A DNA stretch of 64,000 nt from Spiroplasma endosymbiont of Poecilobothrus nobilitatus (GCF_964030655.1 NZ_OZ034915.1:496001-560000), one strand, 5' to 3'. Shown: positions 42,971-54,816, counted from the stretch's first letter. Translations and numbers: made by a program. The notes: generated from the sequence alone by a model not told the origin.

Positions 42971-44836
42971 TTGTCAACAAGAAGAGGAATTTTTAGTATT
43001 TTAATCGGGGCTTTTACTTCGTTAATTGGAACATGTTTTCAATTTACGCTAATGTATTTATTAATTCGTAGTTATGGTTCGCAGTTTAATGGGTTTGTAA
43101 AGAATAGCGTTGCAATTGTTGCTTTTTTAGGAACAGTGGAAGGTGGCTTAGGGGCCATTACTGTTATTTTTTTAGTAAAACCATTGTTACAAAAAGATTG
43201 AATTAAAGCAAATGAAATGGTTAATACAGCAAAGCATCAATATAAAATATCAGGGTACATTGGTATTATTTTATTAATTGCAATTGCTGTTGGGTATAGT
43301 GCTTATATTTATTTATTTGAAAAGAATTTTAGTATTTTATGAAATGATGAAACAATTAGTTATCCGTTATGAAAAATGATTTTAATTGTATTTATTATTG
43401 GGTCAAAAAACTTAATTGCATTATTTTGAACAGCAGCGTATGAAAACTTAATGCAAGCTGATCAAAATAATCATTTACGCCGTTTAATTTTAATGATTTG
43501 TGATTTAATCTCATATTCAATTGTTTTCTACTTAATTTCAATTGCAATAGACCTTGTTTTTGTCTTTTTAATTTTCTTACTTTACTCTGTAATGAAAGGA
43601 AGTTTAGTTTATTTATTTATTAAGTTACATTATCCTTGAGTTCGTATTGATCGCCAACGCGATAACATGCAACTAGTTAAATCAAGTAATATTGTTGTGT
43701 TTAAAAATATTGGCGAAACATTGTTAATTAATGGTGATGTTATTATTACGGCGCTGTTATTAGGGTTACGAATATCATCAACCTTATCGCTATATATGAC
43801 AATTACGGTTGGAGTTCGTAGCATTATAATGATTTTAATTAATTCCTTTCGTGAATTTTTTGCTGCATGAACAGCAAAAAATGGTCGGGTTGATTGACAG
43901 AGTTATATGAAATTTGAAACATATGCTTTTATGATAGCTGGTTTCTTGTTTGTTAACCAGTTTATTTTATCACCATATTTTGTGACAACATTGTATGCGC
44001 CACAAATTATTGAACAAATTCGAACTAGTGATTCAACATTAAATCCATGAACATCACAAGAACGTGAAATTTTTAAAAGTATCTTTTATCAGCCAGCCTT
44101 TTCATTATTAGTTGCTTTAAGTTCTGTTTTTATTGTCTTAGCTGAACCCGCAAATGTTTTGGTATATGCTAAAGCAAATTATAAACAAACCGTAATTCCG
44201 ACTTTCATTATTGGTTGTCTTAACATTGTCTTTTGTTTTTTTAGTGCTTTACTGTGACGTTTTGGCTTTAATAATTTAGAAGCTGCATTATATAGTATTT
44301 TAATTATTACTTGCTTAATGAGTTTTTTACGTTTTTTATACTTATGATGTTATAATTGAATATTTTTAACTTATAATAGTAACTTTAAAGGTGTTTTTCG
44401 AAATTGAATGATTTTGTTAGTGCCAATGGTTATTGCTATTTTAGTTAATTATTTATTTTTATCAAAAACACATAATCCTAATCAAATTTATAATATTAAT
44501 TTACAGCCAGTTTGAGGATGACAAAAATTATTAAATTTCTTCTTTGGTTTAATCTTTGCTTCCTTGTTTGTTATTTTTGCTAATTCAATCTTTTGAGCAC
44601 CCGGTTCTGTTCGAGGGATCTTCTTACGGTTACCACTTGTTTATAAAATTTGAACTAAACGCCAAGATAAAATGCGAATTCTATGTCGTAAAAAATATGA
44701 AGATGATTTTATTACCTTAACGGAACCAGAAATGCCATATCAAAAAATGTGGGAACGAGAAGAAACTTTACGTAAAAATACGAAAAAAATAGAGAATGAT
44801 GAACCAAATAAAGAAATTTATAAGCTAACAGGATAA
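42971..44836 (+). CDS. polytopic membrane protein, flippase-like (621 aa)
   Basis: TTG start at 42971, preceded by AGGAATGAGGTGAAGTAA; there is no better ATG. About 12-14 hydrophobic helices are spread through the protein, with many TGA-coded Trp, and the last about 70 residues are cytoplasmic, charged and helical (QKMWEREETLRKNTKKIEN). The opening (IFSILIGAFTSLIGTCFQFTLMYLLI...YGSQFNGFV) and overall layout resemble MOP-superfamily exporters (Wzx/MATE-type flippases). I cannot name a substrate; in a wall-less cell a glycolipid or capsule precursor is conceivable. Possibly in an operon with the pseudouridine synthase; terminator at 44836-44863. Confidence 0.75.
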
Positions 44837-44863
44837 AAAATAAGTTATTACTAACTTATTTTT
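44836..44863. terminator. bidirectional terminator
   Basis: AAATAAGTTA, loop TTAC, TAACTTATTT with A/T runs on both sides, between convergent genes. Confidence 0.75.
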
Positions 44864-45842
44864 TAATATCGCTTAAATAACCAGGATGGTATTTTTGACC
44901 ATGAATAATTTTTGTAATATTATAAAGCGCATTAATAGCTTCACCAAATCCAGTTACCATATTATAATATTTTCCTTCATAATAAGCACTATTTCCAGCT
45001 GCAAAGATATGAGGATGACTTGTTTGCCTAGTTGGATCAATAATAATTTTTCGCATTGGAGTTGTTGTTAAAGCTAATTGTTGTAACATTGTTGGTACAA
45101 CTTTTGTTCCATATTGAACAATAAAATAATCAGCTGTAATAGTTAATGGTTCATGTGTTGTTTCATGTCCTAATGTTAAAGCGGTAATTTTATTATCAAT
45201 TGTCTCAACTGTTTTAACATGATAAGGTTTTAATTCGGTCACCTTATTTTGTTGTAATTTTTGGACATTGTTTTCTTTAGCTCGGTATAATGTGCGACGA
45301 TGGATAATTGTAACATCTTTACTAATGTTATCTTCAATCAAATAATTTGCCCAATCAACAGCACTATCACCACCACCAAGAATAACAATTTTCTTGTTTG
45401 CTAAAAGGGCTGGGTTTTTAACAGCATATCATAAGTTTTCATATTCTTGGTGAGGATCAATATGTTCTAGACGAATAGGGGTAAAAACACCATTTCCACT
45501 TGTAATTAAAATTGTTTTAACTGTAAATGTTTGGTTAGTTGTTAAAGTAATAGTAAATCCATCAGTTTTTTCAAGGATATTACTAATGTTAGTTTTACCA
45601 ATGTATGTTATTTGCTCCGTATTTTTTTTTGCTTGGTTAATTAAATTCTCAATAAATGTTTTAGTTTTAATTTCGCCAAATCCGGGCATATCATATAATG
45701 GTTTTTCTGGATATAATTCTCATGGTTGTCCACCAGGAGTATCGTTTCCTTCAATTATATAGCCACTTAATCCTAACATGCCAGCACAACTCCAAGCATA
45801 TAAACCAACCGGCCCAGCCCCAATAATTAAAATATCTTTCAT
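44856..45842 (-). CDS. ferredoxin-NADP(+) reductase type 2-like flavoprotein (328 aa)
   Basis: ATG at 45842 after AAAGGTTGTTATAAAT. The N-terminal FAD-binding loop (MKDILIIGAGPVGLYAW) is followed by GGQPWELYPEKPLYDMPGFGEI, SGNGVFTPIRLE, an NADPH-binding loop LGGGDSAVDWANYL with HRRTLYRAKE, and the terminal FAD motif HPHIFAAGNSAYYEGK. The overall pattern matches YumC-type reductases rather than thioredoxin reductase: no CxxC lies before the GGGDSA loop. Its partner is unclear, since mollicutes generally have few or no ferredoxins; a flavodoxin or another small carrier is possible. Two TGA-coded Trp (CAW... and NLWYAV region) and an intact frame. Confidence 0.85.
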
Positions 45843-45927
45843 TTATTTATAACAACCTTTCTAATTTTTCTGCACTTTAATTATTACATATTTTTCTAAA
45901 AGTCTAGCACAATAATTAATTCCTAGA

Positions 45928-45933
45928 TATAAT
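45928..45933 (+). promoter_or_regulatory. -10 box for tsaE-tsaB-rimI
   Basis: TATAAT 22 bp upstream of the tsaE start. Confidence 0.45.
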
Positions 45934-45952
45934 TATAAAAGAGAGTGAAATA

Positions 45953-46417
45953 TTGATGAAAATAATTGTTAAAAATGAGATAGCAACAAAACTTTTAGCT
46001 GAAAAAATTGCTCTGTTTTTACATCCTAATTTATGCTTATTATTAGATGGACCGTTAGCCGCCGGGAAAACAACTTTTACAAAATATTTATTAAAAGCGT
46101 TAGGGGTGACTACTCCTGTTACTTCACCAACGTTTTTAATTATGCAACAATATACGACAAATCAGCAAGTTATTGTTAACCATATGGATTGCTATCGATT
46201 GTTAGGTTTAGAACAAGAAGAAAAATGAGAAATGTATTTTGAACATTTTTCTGATAGTATTAATATCATTGAATGACCAGCGGTAATTAGTAACCAGTTA
46301 AGTTCAAAGTACGAGGTAATTAAAATTACCATTAAGATAATTAATGAGGATGAACGAATTTTTACCATTAAAACCAACAATAAACATTTACAAAGCGCAT
46401 TAGGAAAAGAGGGATAA
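45953..46417 (+). CDS. tsaE: tRNA t6A synthesis ATPase TsaE
   Basis: TTG (45953) and ATG (45956) are adjacent; GAGAGTG fits either, and the ATG gives 153 residues. The Walker A loop GPLAAGKTTFTK, SPTFLIMQQY and HMDCYRLLG are typical of TsaE, the ATPase that works with TsaB and TsaD in N6-threonylcarbamoyl-adenosine formation on ANN-decoding tRNAs. In most TsaE the loop is GdLGAGKTT; here LAAGKTT. Followed one base later by tsaB, as in many Firmicutes. Three TGA-coded Trp. Confidence 0.88.
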
Positions 46418-46418
46418 G

Positions 46419-46991
46419 ATGTTAAATCTATTTATTGATACTAGTACTGATTTTTTAATTTTAATTTTAGAACAAAAGCAAAAAATCATTGGTCAAGTTT
46501 ACCAAAACCATGCTCGTCGTCATACTGAAGCAACATTACCAGCAATTAAACAGTTATTAGGTCAGCATCAATTAAAATTAAAAGACATTAATAATTTTTA
46601 TTTAACAACTGGTCCAGGTAGTTATACTGGCGTTCGTATTCCAATGACAATTGTGAAAACAGTTAAAGTAATTAATCCGGCGATTAATGTTTATACAATT
46701 AATACATTGCTTTATCAGGCCGGGCTAGATAATGTTGTTTCAATGCTTGATGCTCGGAGTGGAAAACGGTATTTTGCGGTAATTAGTAATGATGTAGAAG
46801 TGATTCCAAGGCAAGTTATTGATTATGAAACTTGTATTGAAATTACAAAGCAATTTCCAGGTTATGAGTTTCGTTATGATTTACAAGAAATTGATTTTGT
46901 TCAAAATTATTTTGTTCTAAAAAAGCATTTTACATTAGTTGAAGATATTTTTGCTTTAGAGCCACAGTATTTAAAAAAGGATTGAAGTTAA
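46419..46991 (+). CDS. tsaB: tRNA t6A synthesis protein TsaB
   Basis: 190 residues. MLNLFIDTSTDFLILIL, the ARRHTEATLPAI segment and TTGPGSYTGVRIPMTIVK are diagnostic of TsaB, the inactive TsaD paralogue that scaffolds the complex. The true stop is TAA at 46989, after a TGA-coded Trp. RBS AAAGAGGGATAAG overlaps the end of tsaE; the rimI ATG follows the TAA directly. Confidence 0.9.
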
Positions 46992-48643
46992 ATGGTTATT
47001 TTAAAACCAGTTAATAATAGTGATGCTTTATTATTATTTTTATTAGAACAAGAAAATTATCCACACAATTATTATAAATATCGTAATTTAATTCAAATGA
47101 TTAATAACACAAATTATCTTGTTTATAAATTAATTGTCAAAAATAATCTCTATGGTTATTTTATTTTAATGTATAGTGGGGATGATTTTCAATTAATACG
47201 ATTAACAGTTAAAAAGCGTTATCACCATCAAGGTTATGGCCAACAAATGTTAAAATATATTCTAACACATTTTTCATATCAACAAATCTTTTTATAAGTT
47301 GGAATGGCAACACTTTTTAGGACACTTTTTATATGGACATTTGTTTTCTAAAAGTAACTGGAGATAAATAATTTAAACTGCCATGAATTCGAATATTGTT
47401 ATATCAATGCACAAAATCAAAAAGTTCGTATTTTAATTGTGTTAAATTTTTAAATTTTTTACCCTTAATAAATTCAGTTTTAAAAGTTTTGTAAGTTGTT
47501 TCAGCCACAGCATTATCATAAGGGCAGCCTTTATTGCTTAATGATCTTTTAATATTAAAAGTTATTAAAATTTCATCAATGATTTTATTTTTAAACTCAT
47601 TACCACAATCAGTATGAAATAGAGTTATTTGATTTAATGGTCGTGTTATTTTATGAAAAGCTTGTTGGACCAGTTCGGATGTTTTATTCGGCCCAGCACT
47701 ATAACCAATTATTTCACGATTAAACAAGTCAATTAATAAACAAATATAATGTCATTTAGCGCCAACTTGAACATATGTTAAATCACTAACAATAACTTCA
47801 TTAGGTTTTTTGTTGTTAAATTGACGATTTAAAATATTATTAATTTGGTCATTATTGACTGTTGTTTTATGATTATGATATTTTAATTTGGTGTATTTAG
47901 AAACAAAATTATTTTTGATCATAAAGAATCTGATTTTTCGCCGCGATAAGATGATATCTTTTCTGTTTAAAATAACTTTAATTTTGCGAGCCCCATAAAT
48001 TTTGCGACTTTTATTAAAGGCACTTATAATTTCTTGTTCATAATTATTAACTTGCTTGTTAATACATTTATTAGTTTGATAATAATACGTTGATTTTGAT
48101 AAACCCAAAATCTTACATATTTTTCTTACTGAATATTTTGTTTTGTTGTTATTAATTATTGTTATTTTTTGGCCATTATCAGTGCGGCTTGCTTTAAAAT
48201 GTCATTTTCCATTTTCAAGTCTTTAAGTTATTTTCGTAAAGTTATTATTTCATTTTCTTCTAGTGTGCGATTGTCTTTTGCTTTAAATGAACCAGAATTA
48301 TTATAATTTTTAACTCAACTATAAATAGTTGGTTTTGGTAAATTATATTCTTGCCCTAGATTAATAACACTTTTACCATTTTTATATAGCATGACAATTT
48401 GTTTTTTAAATTCTTCAGAGTATGAAGTTTTATTTCCCATTTTTATATTCCTTCTTTCTTAATAATTTTATCTAATTTTGAAGTCTATATAATTATGGTC
48501 CTAATAATTGTAGCTTATCCAAGTTAAATGAACATAATTTGGTTGCTCAACAATTATATTTAAAGCATGGGTTTAAGATTATTCGAGCAATTGCCCAATA
48601 TTATGGTGCAGAAAATGGATACTTAATGGTTTATCATCACTAA
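46992..48643 (+). pseudogene. rimI: ribosomal protein S18 alanine N-acetyltransferase, interrupted
   Basis: The N-terminal 95 or so residues match a GNAT acetyltransferase (LIRLTVKKRYHHQGYGQQMLKYIL, the acetyl-CoA loop Q-x-x-G-x-G-like). A TAA follows at QQIFL*, then IS-A copy 11 (47300-48521) with a 3-bp duplication AGT (47297-47299 and 48522-48524). Past the IS the conserved end continues (NLVAQQLYLKHGFKIIRAI...YYGAENGYLMVYHH). The joint before insertion would read about FLxVNEHN; the stop and an extra A next to the insertion show damage beyond the IS. It is the third gene of the tsaE-tsaB-rimI operon. Confidence 0.85.
47300..48521 (-). mobile_element. IS-A copy 11 (1222 bp) inside rimI
   Basis: Both ends present, 3-bp duplication AGT. 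orfA has a GAA-to-TAA stop (LRK*LKDLK); orfB is open (HTDCGNEF, an R-to-C change beside the catalytic Asp). Confidence 0.95.
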
Positions 48644-48661
48644 CTTTATTTAATTTTACGG

Positions 48662-48667
48662 TATAAT
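48662..48667 (+). promoter_or_regulatory. -10 box for yebC
   Basis: TATAAT, 36 bp before the ATG at 48703. Confidence 0.4.
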
Positions 48668-48702
48668 ATATAAGAAAAAATTAGGTGGTAAAGGAGAAAA
48701 AA

Positions 48703-49418
48703 ATGGGAAGAGCATTTGAAGTCCGCAAACAATCAATGGCAGCAACAGCTGCTAAAAAAGCAATATTATATAATCGCGTTGCTAGGGAAATTTATTTAGC
48801 AGCACGCGAAGGAAGTGTTGATCCCAATGCTAATTTAGCATTACGTAATGCAATTGATAAAGCAAAAGCAAAACAAGTTCCACGTGTTGTTATTGAACGT
48901 GCGATTAAAAAAGAAAGTGGAAAAGATAATGAAAATTACCAAGCAATTAGTTATGAAGGGTATGTACCGGGGGGAAGTACAATTATTGTTGATACATTGA
49001 CAAATAATGTTAACCGCGCGCTGTTGCAGAAGTACGCAATTGTTTTACTAAAACGGGTGGTAAACTAGGAGTTAATGGAGCTGTTGTGAATTTTTGATCA
49101 TTTAGCAGTGTTTGCTTTTACAGGTAAAACGGGTTAAGAAGTATTAGAATTATTATTACTAGCAGATTGTGATATTAATGATGTTGTTGCTGAAGATGGA
49201 CAAATTGTTGTTATGCGCCAGTAACAGAATTTAATAGTGTTAAAACTGCATTAGATCAAGCCTAGATTACAACATTTCAAATGACAGAAATTACAATGCT
49301 GCCCCATGACCGTATTGCTTTACAAGAAGATGGCGCTGAACAATTTGAAAAAATGTTAAATATGTTAGATAACATTGATGATGTGCAAGATGTTTATCAA
49401 AATGTTTTACTTGCTTAG
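48703..49418 (+). pseudogene. yebC: YebC/PmpR-type protein (TACO1 family), frameshifted
   Basis: Strong RBS (TAAAGGAGAAAAAA) and the family start MGRAFEVRKQSMAATAAKKA, then NLALRNAIDKAKAKQVPRVVIERAI and SYEGYVPGGSTIIVDTLTNNVNR. Near 49020 the frame shifts (the homologous VAEVRNCFTKTGGKLGVNGAVV is in another frame). A second shift occurs near 49100, and further stops and shifts near 49135, 49222 and 49262, before the C-terminal MTEITMLPHDRIALQED...LDNIDDVQDVYQNV. At least four lesions. The family acts in translation or transcription control and is usually retained in mollicutes, so its loss here is notable. Confidence 0.9.
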
Positions 49419-49524
49419 TTCGGAGTGAAAAACAGGAAAACAACTTGGGAAATTAGAAACAATTGAAAAATTATCGTTAATAGTGCATAATAATAGTAAA
49501 GTAAAAAAAGGAGTTTAGATAATA

Positions 49525-50139
49525 ATGTCAAATTTTTTGGGTGGTAGTATGACAATGAATGTGATTTTAGTCGTAATTGTAGTCGCAGTTATTATTTTTG
49601 CAATTGTTTCTTCAATTATGGGACGAAAAGCACAATGCATTGAACGAGAAAAACGAAAAAAAAAAGTTAAAGATAAAATTAAACAATATATTAAAGATAA
49701 TGATAATCGTAAAAACTTAAGATTAGAATATGAAAAAGTTATTGCTCGTAAAGGAAAAGAATTTAAATATCGCGATATTTTTGATGTTATTGTTGATATT
49801 TATGAAGCAAAAACAAATGCTTTCTTAGAACAAAAAGCTTTTGAAATTGAAGGTATTTCAAAAAAAAATAGTAAAAAACAATATGAAACAACTTGAATTG
49901 TTAACCAAGAAATTGATTTAGAGGAAACAAAACACCGGATTGAAATTAGTGAAAAAAAAGTTAAGTTAACAAAAGAAGAAAAAAAAGCAGCAAAAATTGC
50001 GGCAAGAAAAGAATATGAAGCACATCGTGCTGAAATGCTTAAAAAGCGTGAAGAAGAACGGAAATTGCGTAAAGATGGACAACTTTCTGTTGAAGAACGC
50101 CCAAAACCAAAACCAGAGAAATTTGTCCCTAGAAAATAA
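49525..50139 (+). CDS. single-pass membrane protein with charged coiled coil (204 aa)
   Basis: ATG at 49525 after AAAAAAGGAGTTTAGATAATA. One transmembrane helix (MNVILVVIVVAVIIFAIVSS, residues about 11-30) is followed by a long Lys/Glu/Arg-rich, probably coiled-coil cytoplasmic region and a Pro/Lys-rich tail (EERPKPKPEKFVPRK). One TGA-coded Trp. It begins the gene set that continues with the DUF2779 protein and fmt. No family recognised. Confidence 0.7.
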
Positions 50140-50202
50140 GTCCTATCTTATTTTCTTTGTCTTTAAAAAGCAAATCCGAAATAACGAAAGTGAAGTGCAA
50201 TA

Positions 50203-52230
50203 ATGGATTTAGAAATCACTTTAAAAAAAGAAGATTTTAAACGATTTAAAAAATGTTTTAAAATTGCTTGAACATTGGCTTCACTAAGTAATTTAAAAAC
50301 AGCGCAAGAATGAGTGACAGCTCAAAAAATTTCGGTCTTTTTTGATTTGCAAGATAATATTAACAGTAACAAAATTGATGAAGCCATTTTTATTGATGAT
50401 GATGAAAATGACGAGGGAAAAGATTTATTTCAACCACATTTATATGATTTAGCGCTAGAAACTTATTGACCAGCAGATGAGGACACGGATAGTAATGATG
50501 TTCGAACTTTATCAGACGAGGTCCAAACAACGATGACAGATGTTCAAATTGATTTTTATCCTGGTGAAACAATTGCTGATGGGAATGAAGTTGGCCAACA
50601 CGCGCGAGAATATTTTATGCGTGATCATAACTATTTTAATTTAGAACATTACAGCAAGAAAATTGCTTTTGCAAAGACAACTGAAGTGTTAGCAAATCCA
50701 AACTATGATGTTTATTTTGAACCATCTTTTGTTTATAACAATTGTATTACAAAGTGTGATATTTTAAAGAAACTTCCAGATGGTACTTATCATTTAATTG
50801 AGGTTAAAGCTTCAACTGGTCGGAAATATGATAAAGAAGCACAAATATATGTTGATAAGAATGTTAAGGATGAATATGGTTATGATGTTGCCTATCAGTA
50901 TTATGTTTTAACTGGGGCAGGTTTAACAATTAGTCGGGTTTCATTAATGTTGTTAAATTCGGAGTATCAACGGGTTGGTGATATTGATGATGAGCAGTTG
51001 TTTATGTTTCAAGATTGTTATAAATTGCCAACCAAAACCTTACCTGCTATTAGTTTATTAGAATTTTGTCAGCAAATGATGACCGGACAATTTGCCAAAC
51101 GCGTTGAAAAGAATCGCATCATTACTGATGATTTAGCTTTAATTAAACATTATTTTATGCAACCAGTTGAAACAATTTTTCCGTTATTTAGGAAGGAACA
51201 ATGTTTCAATGGAAAAGGTGATCGTTATGGTTATTGCCAACATGTTACTAGTTATTTGCCACCGCATCATAGTGTCTTTAAGTTAACCCGTGGGATGGAA
51301 AAAAAGACATTATTAAAATATCAAGAACACATTGATTTGTTAAAAGATATTGTGTTACCATTTACCTTTAAACAATTAACGCGACAAAAAAAACAAATTT
51401 TATTTTCAGAAAAACAACAACGCCAAATTCTTGCTGTTCAAGATAATGCACCAGTTGTTGTTCCAAAGAAGGTTGCTATTATTAATCAAATTTTAGAACA
51501 GTATCAGTATCCAATATATATGTATGATTTTGAAACAATGAAAGCGGCAGTTCCTCGCTTTGAATATTCATATTCTTATCAACAAATTCCGTTTCAATAT
51601 TCAGTCCATCTTATTAAAGATAATCACTTTGATTATCAAGATGAAACGACAATGGAACATTATGCCTTTTTAGCAGATGGTGAAGGTGAACCACGCTTAA
51701 CACTAATTAAACATTTAGTTACTGATTTATTTAGGCATGGTGGAGGGGTTTATGTTGCTTATTATAAGAGTTTTGAATGTAATGTTTTAGCCGAATTAAT
51801 TAGTTATTTAACAATCTTAATTAATCAAAGTCGCAATGAGGAACTTATTACAACTTATCAAGATTGACAAAAAAAATTAAGGATTATTCGAAATAAAACA
51901 ATTGATTTAATGGATTTTTTTCAGGATTTTATGATTTATAAGAAAGAATTTTATGGTTCAGCTTCAATTAAAAAAACACAACCAGCATTTGATAATCAAT
52001 TTACTTATCAAGCATTAAAGGTGCAAAAAGGTGATATGGCGAGTGAAATCTTTCGTCGCCGGGTGGAAAATAATATTCCAATGACCATTTGACAAAAATC
52101 ATTTCGAGGAGAAATGTTAAAATATTGTAATCGGGATACATTAGCAATGGTTGTCATTTATCAACACATTGTTCGTTTAATGGGGCCTTTAACATCAATT
52201 AAAGGAGGGAAAAAAGATGCAAAAATATAG
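50203..52230 (+). CDS. DUF2779 protein: Cas4-like nuclease plus DEDD exonuclease-like domain (675 aa)
   Basis: Continuous frame with several TGA-coded Trp, ending in a 14-bp overlap with fmt. After an acidic N-terminus (about 100 residues), residues about 125-235 form a PD-(D/E)XK-like domain. It has GQHAREYF, the metal-binding KCDILKK and IEVKAST (D...E-x-K) and the QYYVL helix of Cas4/RecB-type nucleases. CFNGKGDRYGYC may bind metal. From about residue 435 a second domain shows YMYDFETMKAA (D-x-E), YYKSFECNVLAEL and YCNRDTLAMV, in the order of DEDD 3'-5' exonuclease motifs, as in DUF2779. Two nuclease folds in one chain suggest nucleic-acid processing; the substrate is unknown. Confidence 0.8.
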
Positions 52231-53176
52231 AGTAATTTTTATGGGAACGCCAATCTTTGCAACAGCTGTTTTAAAAGCTTTACAAAAGTTAGCGCCAGCA
52301 ATTGAAATAATTGGAATTGTTACCCAACCTGATCGTAAAATTGGACGCCAGCAACTGGTTCAATTTTCCCCCGTCAAAGAATTTGCCTTAAAAAATCAGA
52401 TTCCTGTTTTTCAACCAGAAAAAATTAATGATCTTTATACAGAATTAGGAACTTTACAGCCAGATGTTATTGTAACGTGTGCTTATGGGCAATTTATTCC
52501 AGAGCGAATTTTAAAATTAACACGCATTAATTGTATTAATGTTCATGCTTCGTTATTACCAAAATTACGTGGTGGCGCGCCCATTCATAAGGCTATTATT
52601 TATGGTGAACGAGAAACTGGGATTACACTAATGAAAATGATTAAAAAAATGGATGCAGGAGAAATGTATGTTCAAACAGCATTTCCAATTAGTCCCGCCG
52701 AAACAGCTTTATCTTTGCATGGCCGGTTAATGGTTTTGGCAGGAATAATGATTGAAAAACATTTATTAGATATTATTACTGGTAAAATTAAAGGAACACC
52801 ACAGGATGATAGTCAAGCAACATTTTCTTATAATATTACACGTAATGAAGAAAAAGTAAATTGGTTTTTACCAAAACAAAAAATTGTTGACCAAATTCGT
52901 GGATTATATGCATGACCAATTGCTTATACAACTGTTAATAATATTCATTATAAATTGCATCAATCAATGATTACTTTAGAACCATTAGCGGAAAAAGACG
53001 CTGATTTTGTAAATGGGACAATTATTGATATTTCAAAATTAGGGATTAAAGTTAAAGTTGAAGATGGTTATTTACTAATTACGCGTTTACAACGCGAGGG
53101 GAAAAAAGTAACTGATGCTAAAAATTACTATCATAATGCCTCGTCAGAAATTATGGTTGGAAATATTTTTATTTAA
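52217..53176 (+). CDS. fmt: methionyl-tRNA formyltransferase
   Basis: 319 residues, the usual length. Formylates Met-tRNAfMet with 10-formyl-THF (supplied by FolD and Fhs at 18-20.6 kb). MGTPIFATAVLKAL, VTQPDRKIGR, the catalytic region NCINVHASLLPKLRGGAPIHKAI (Asn and His) and KKMDAGEMY (Asp) are clear; the C-terminal OB-like domain follows a TGA-coded Trp near residue 233. RBS AAAGGAGGGAAAAAAG lies inside the end of the upstream gene, so translation is probably coupled. Confidence 0.95.
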
Positions 53177-53177
53177 A

Positions 53178-53732
53178 ATGTATCGTTTAAAATCACTAAA
53201 ATATTTAGCAACAACAGGGTTAACTACCGCTTCGTTAGTAGTTATTGCTTATATTTCCCAATTTATTCAGTTTAATTTTGGCGTTGGTAAAGGGATTATT
53301 CAGTTAGCAGATGGGTTATTTTTAGGTTTAATAACGTTAATCAAAGGTCCAATGCTATTAATTAGTGGTATTTTGTATGTAACAATTATTGATCTTATTA
53401 CAGGTGGTTTTATTTTTATTCCTATTTCAATTTTAATTAGAATTTTAATGTTTTTAATTACTTATTTTGGTGCTCGCATTTTAATCCGTTATGGTGCTAT
53501 TTTTGTTAGTTCCTTAATGTTATTATTATATGTTTTGTATAGTTATTTCTTATTTGGGCCTGATGTTGCAATTGTTGAATTAATTGCTAATGCAATTCAA
53601 ATTGCTGTTGCAACAATAATGGGAATTACTTTAGCAATTGTTTTTGTTCGGATTAATGAGCATAGTACAAATAAAATTTGAGATGATGAACAATTTTTAT
53701 ATTATAAAAAGAGTAATTATGCTCTAAATTAG
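53178..53732 (+). CDS. ECF-type transporter S (substrate-binding) component (184 aa)
   Basis: ATG at 53178, one base after the fmt stop. Six hydrophobic helices. The loop-helix pattern IQLADGLFLGLITLIKGPMLLISGILYVTIIDLITGG followed by IPISILIRILMF is typical of integral S components of energy-coupling factor vitamin transporters, which share an ATPase/T module encoded elsewhere. The substrate cannot be read from the sequence; its position after fmt might hint at folate, but that is speculative. The C-terminal IWDDEQFLYYKK contains a TGA-coded Trp. Confidence 0.75.
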
Positions 53733-53737
53733 AGTGC

Positions 53738-54804
53738 TGGAATGGCAACACTTTTTAGGACACTTTTTATATAGACATTTGTTTTCTAAAAGTAACTGGA
53801 GATAAATAATTTAAACTGCCATGAATTCGAATATTGTTATATCAATGCACAAAATCAAAAAGTTAGTATTTTAATTGTGTTAAATTTTTAAATTTTTTAC
53901 CCTTAATAAATTCAGTTTTAAAAATTTTGTAAGTTGTTTCATCCACAGCATTATCATAAGGGCAGCCTTTATTGCTTAATGATCTTTTAATATTAAAAGT
54001 TATTAAAATTTCATCAATGATTTTATTTTTAAACTCATTACCACGATCAGTATGAAATAGAGTTATTTGATTTAATGGTCGTGTTATTTTATGAAAAGCT
54101 TGTTGGACCAGTTCGGCTGTTTTATTCGGCCCAACACTATAACCAATTATTTCACGATTAAACAAGTCAATTAATAAACAAATATAATGTCATTTAGCGC
54201 CAACTTGAACATATGTTAAATCACTAACAATAACTTCATTAGGTTTTTTGCTGTTAAATTGACGATTTAAAATATTATTAATTTGGTCATTATTGACTGT
54301 TGTTTTATGATTATGATATTTTAATTTGGTGTATTTATAAACCAAATTATTTTTGATCATAAAGAATCTGATTTTTCGCCGCGATAAGATGATATCTTTT
54401 CTATTTAAAATAACTTTAATTTTGCGAGCCCCATAAATTTTGCGACTTTTATTAAAGGCACTGATAATTTCTTGTTCATAATTATTAACTTGCTTGTTAA
54501 TACATTTATTAGTTTGATAATAATACGTTGATTTTGATAAACCCAAAATCTTACATATTTTTCTTACTGAATATTTTGTTTTGTTGTTATTAATTATTGT
54601 TATTTTTTAGCCATTATCAGTGCGGCTTGCTTTAAAATGTCATTTTCCATTTTCAAGTCTTTAAGTTCTTTTTGTAAAGTTATTATTTCATTTTCTTCTA
54701 GTGTGCGATTGTCTTTTGCTTTAAATGAACCAGAATTATTATAATTTTTAACTCAACTATAAATAGTTGGTTTTGGTAAATTATATTCTTGCCCTAGATT
54801 AATA
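53738..54804 (-). mobile_element. IS-A copy 12, left end missing, decayed
   Basis: Right end at 53738, six bases after the ECF gene stop. It ends inside orfA at about 54804 (GCCCTAGATTAAT), directly upstream of yqeG. orfB has a GAA-to-TAA stop (near 53862) and VYKYTK, AVDETT substitutions. Confidence 0.88.
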
Positions 54805-54816
54805 GGGTTTTAAATA

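Noticed and set aside
44856-45842. Thioredoxin reductase (trxB) as the call
   Set aside because: The required CxxC before the NADPH loop is absent and the GGQ...LYPEK pattern fits ferredoxin-NADP reductase type 2.
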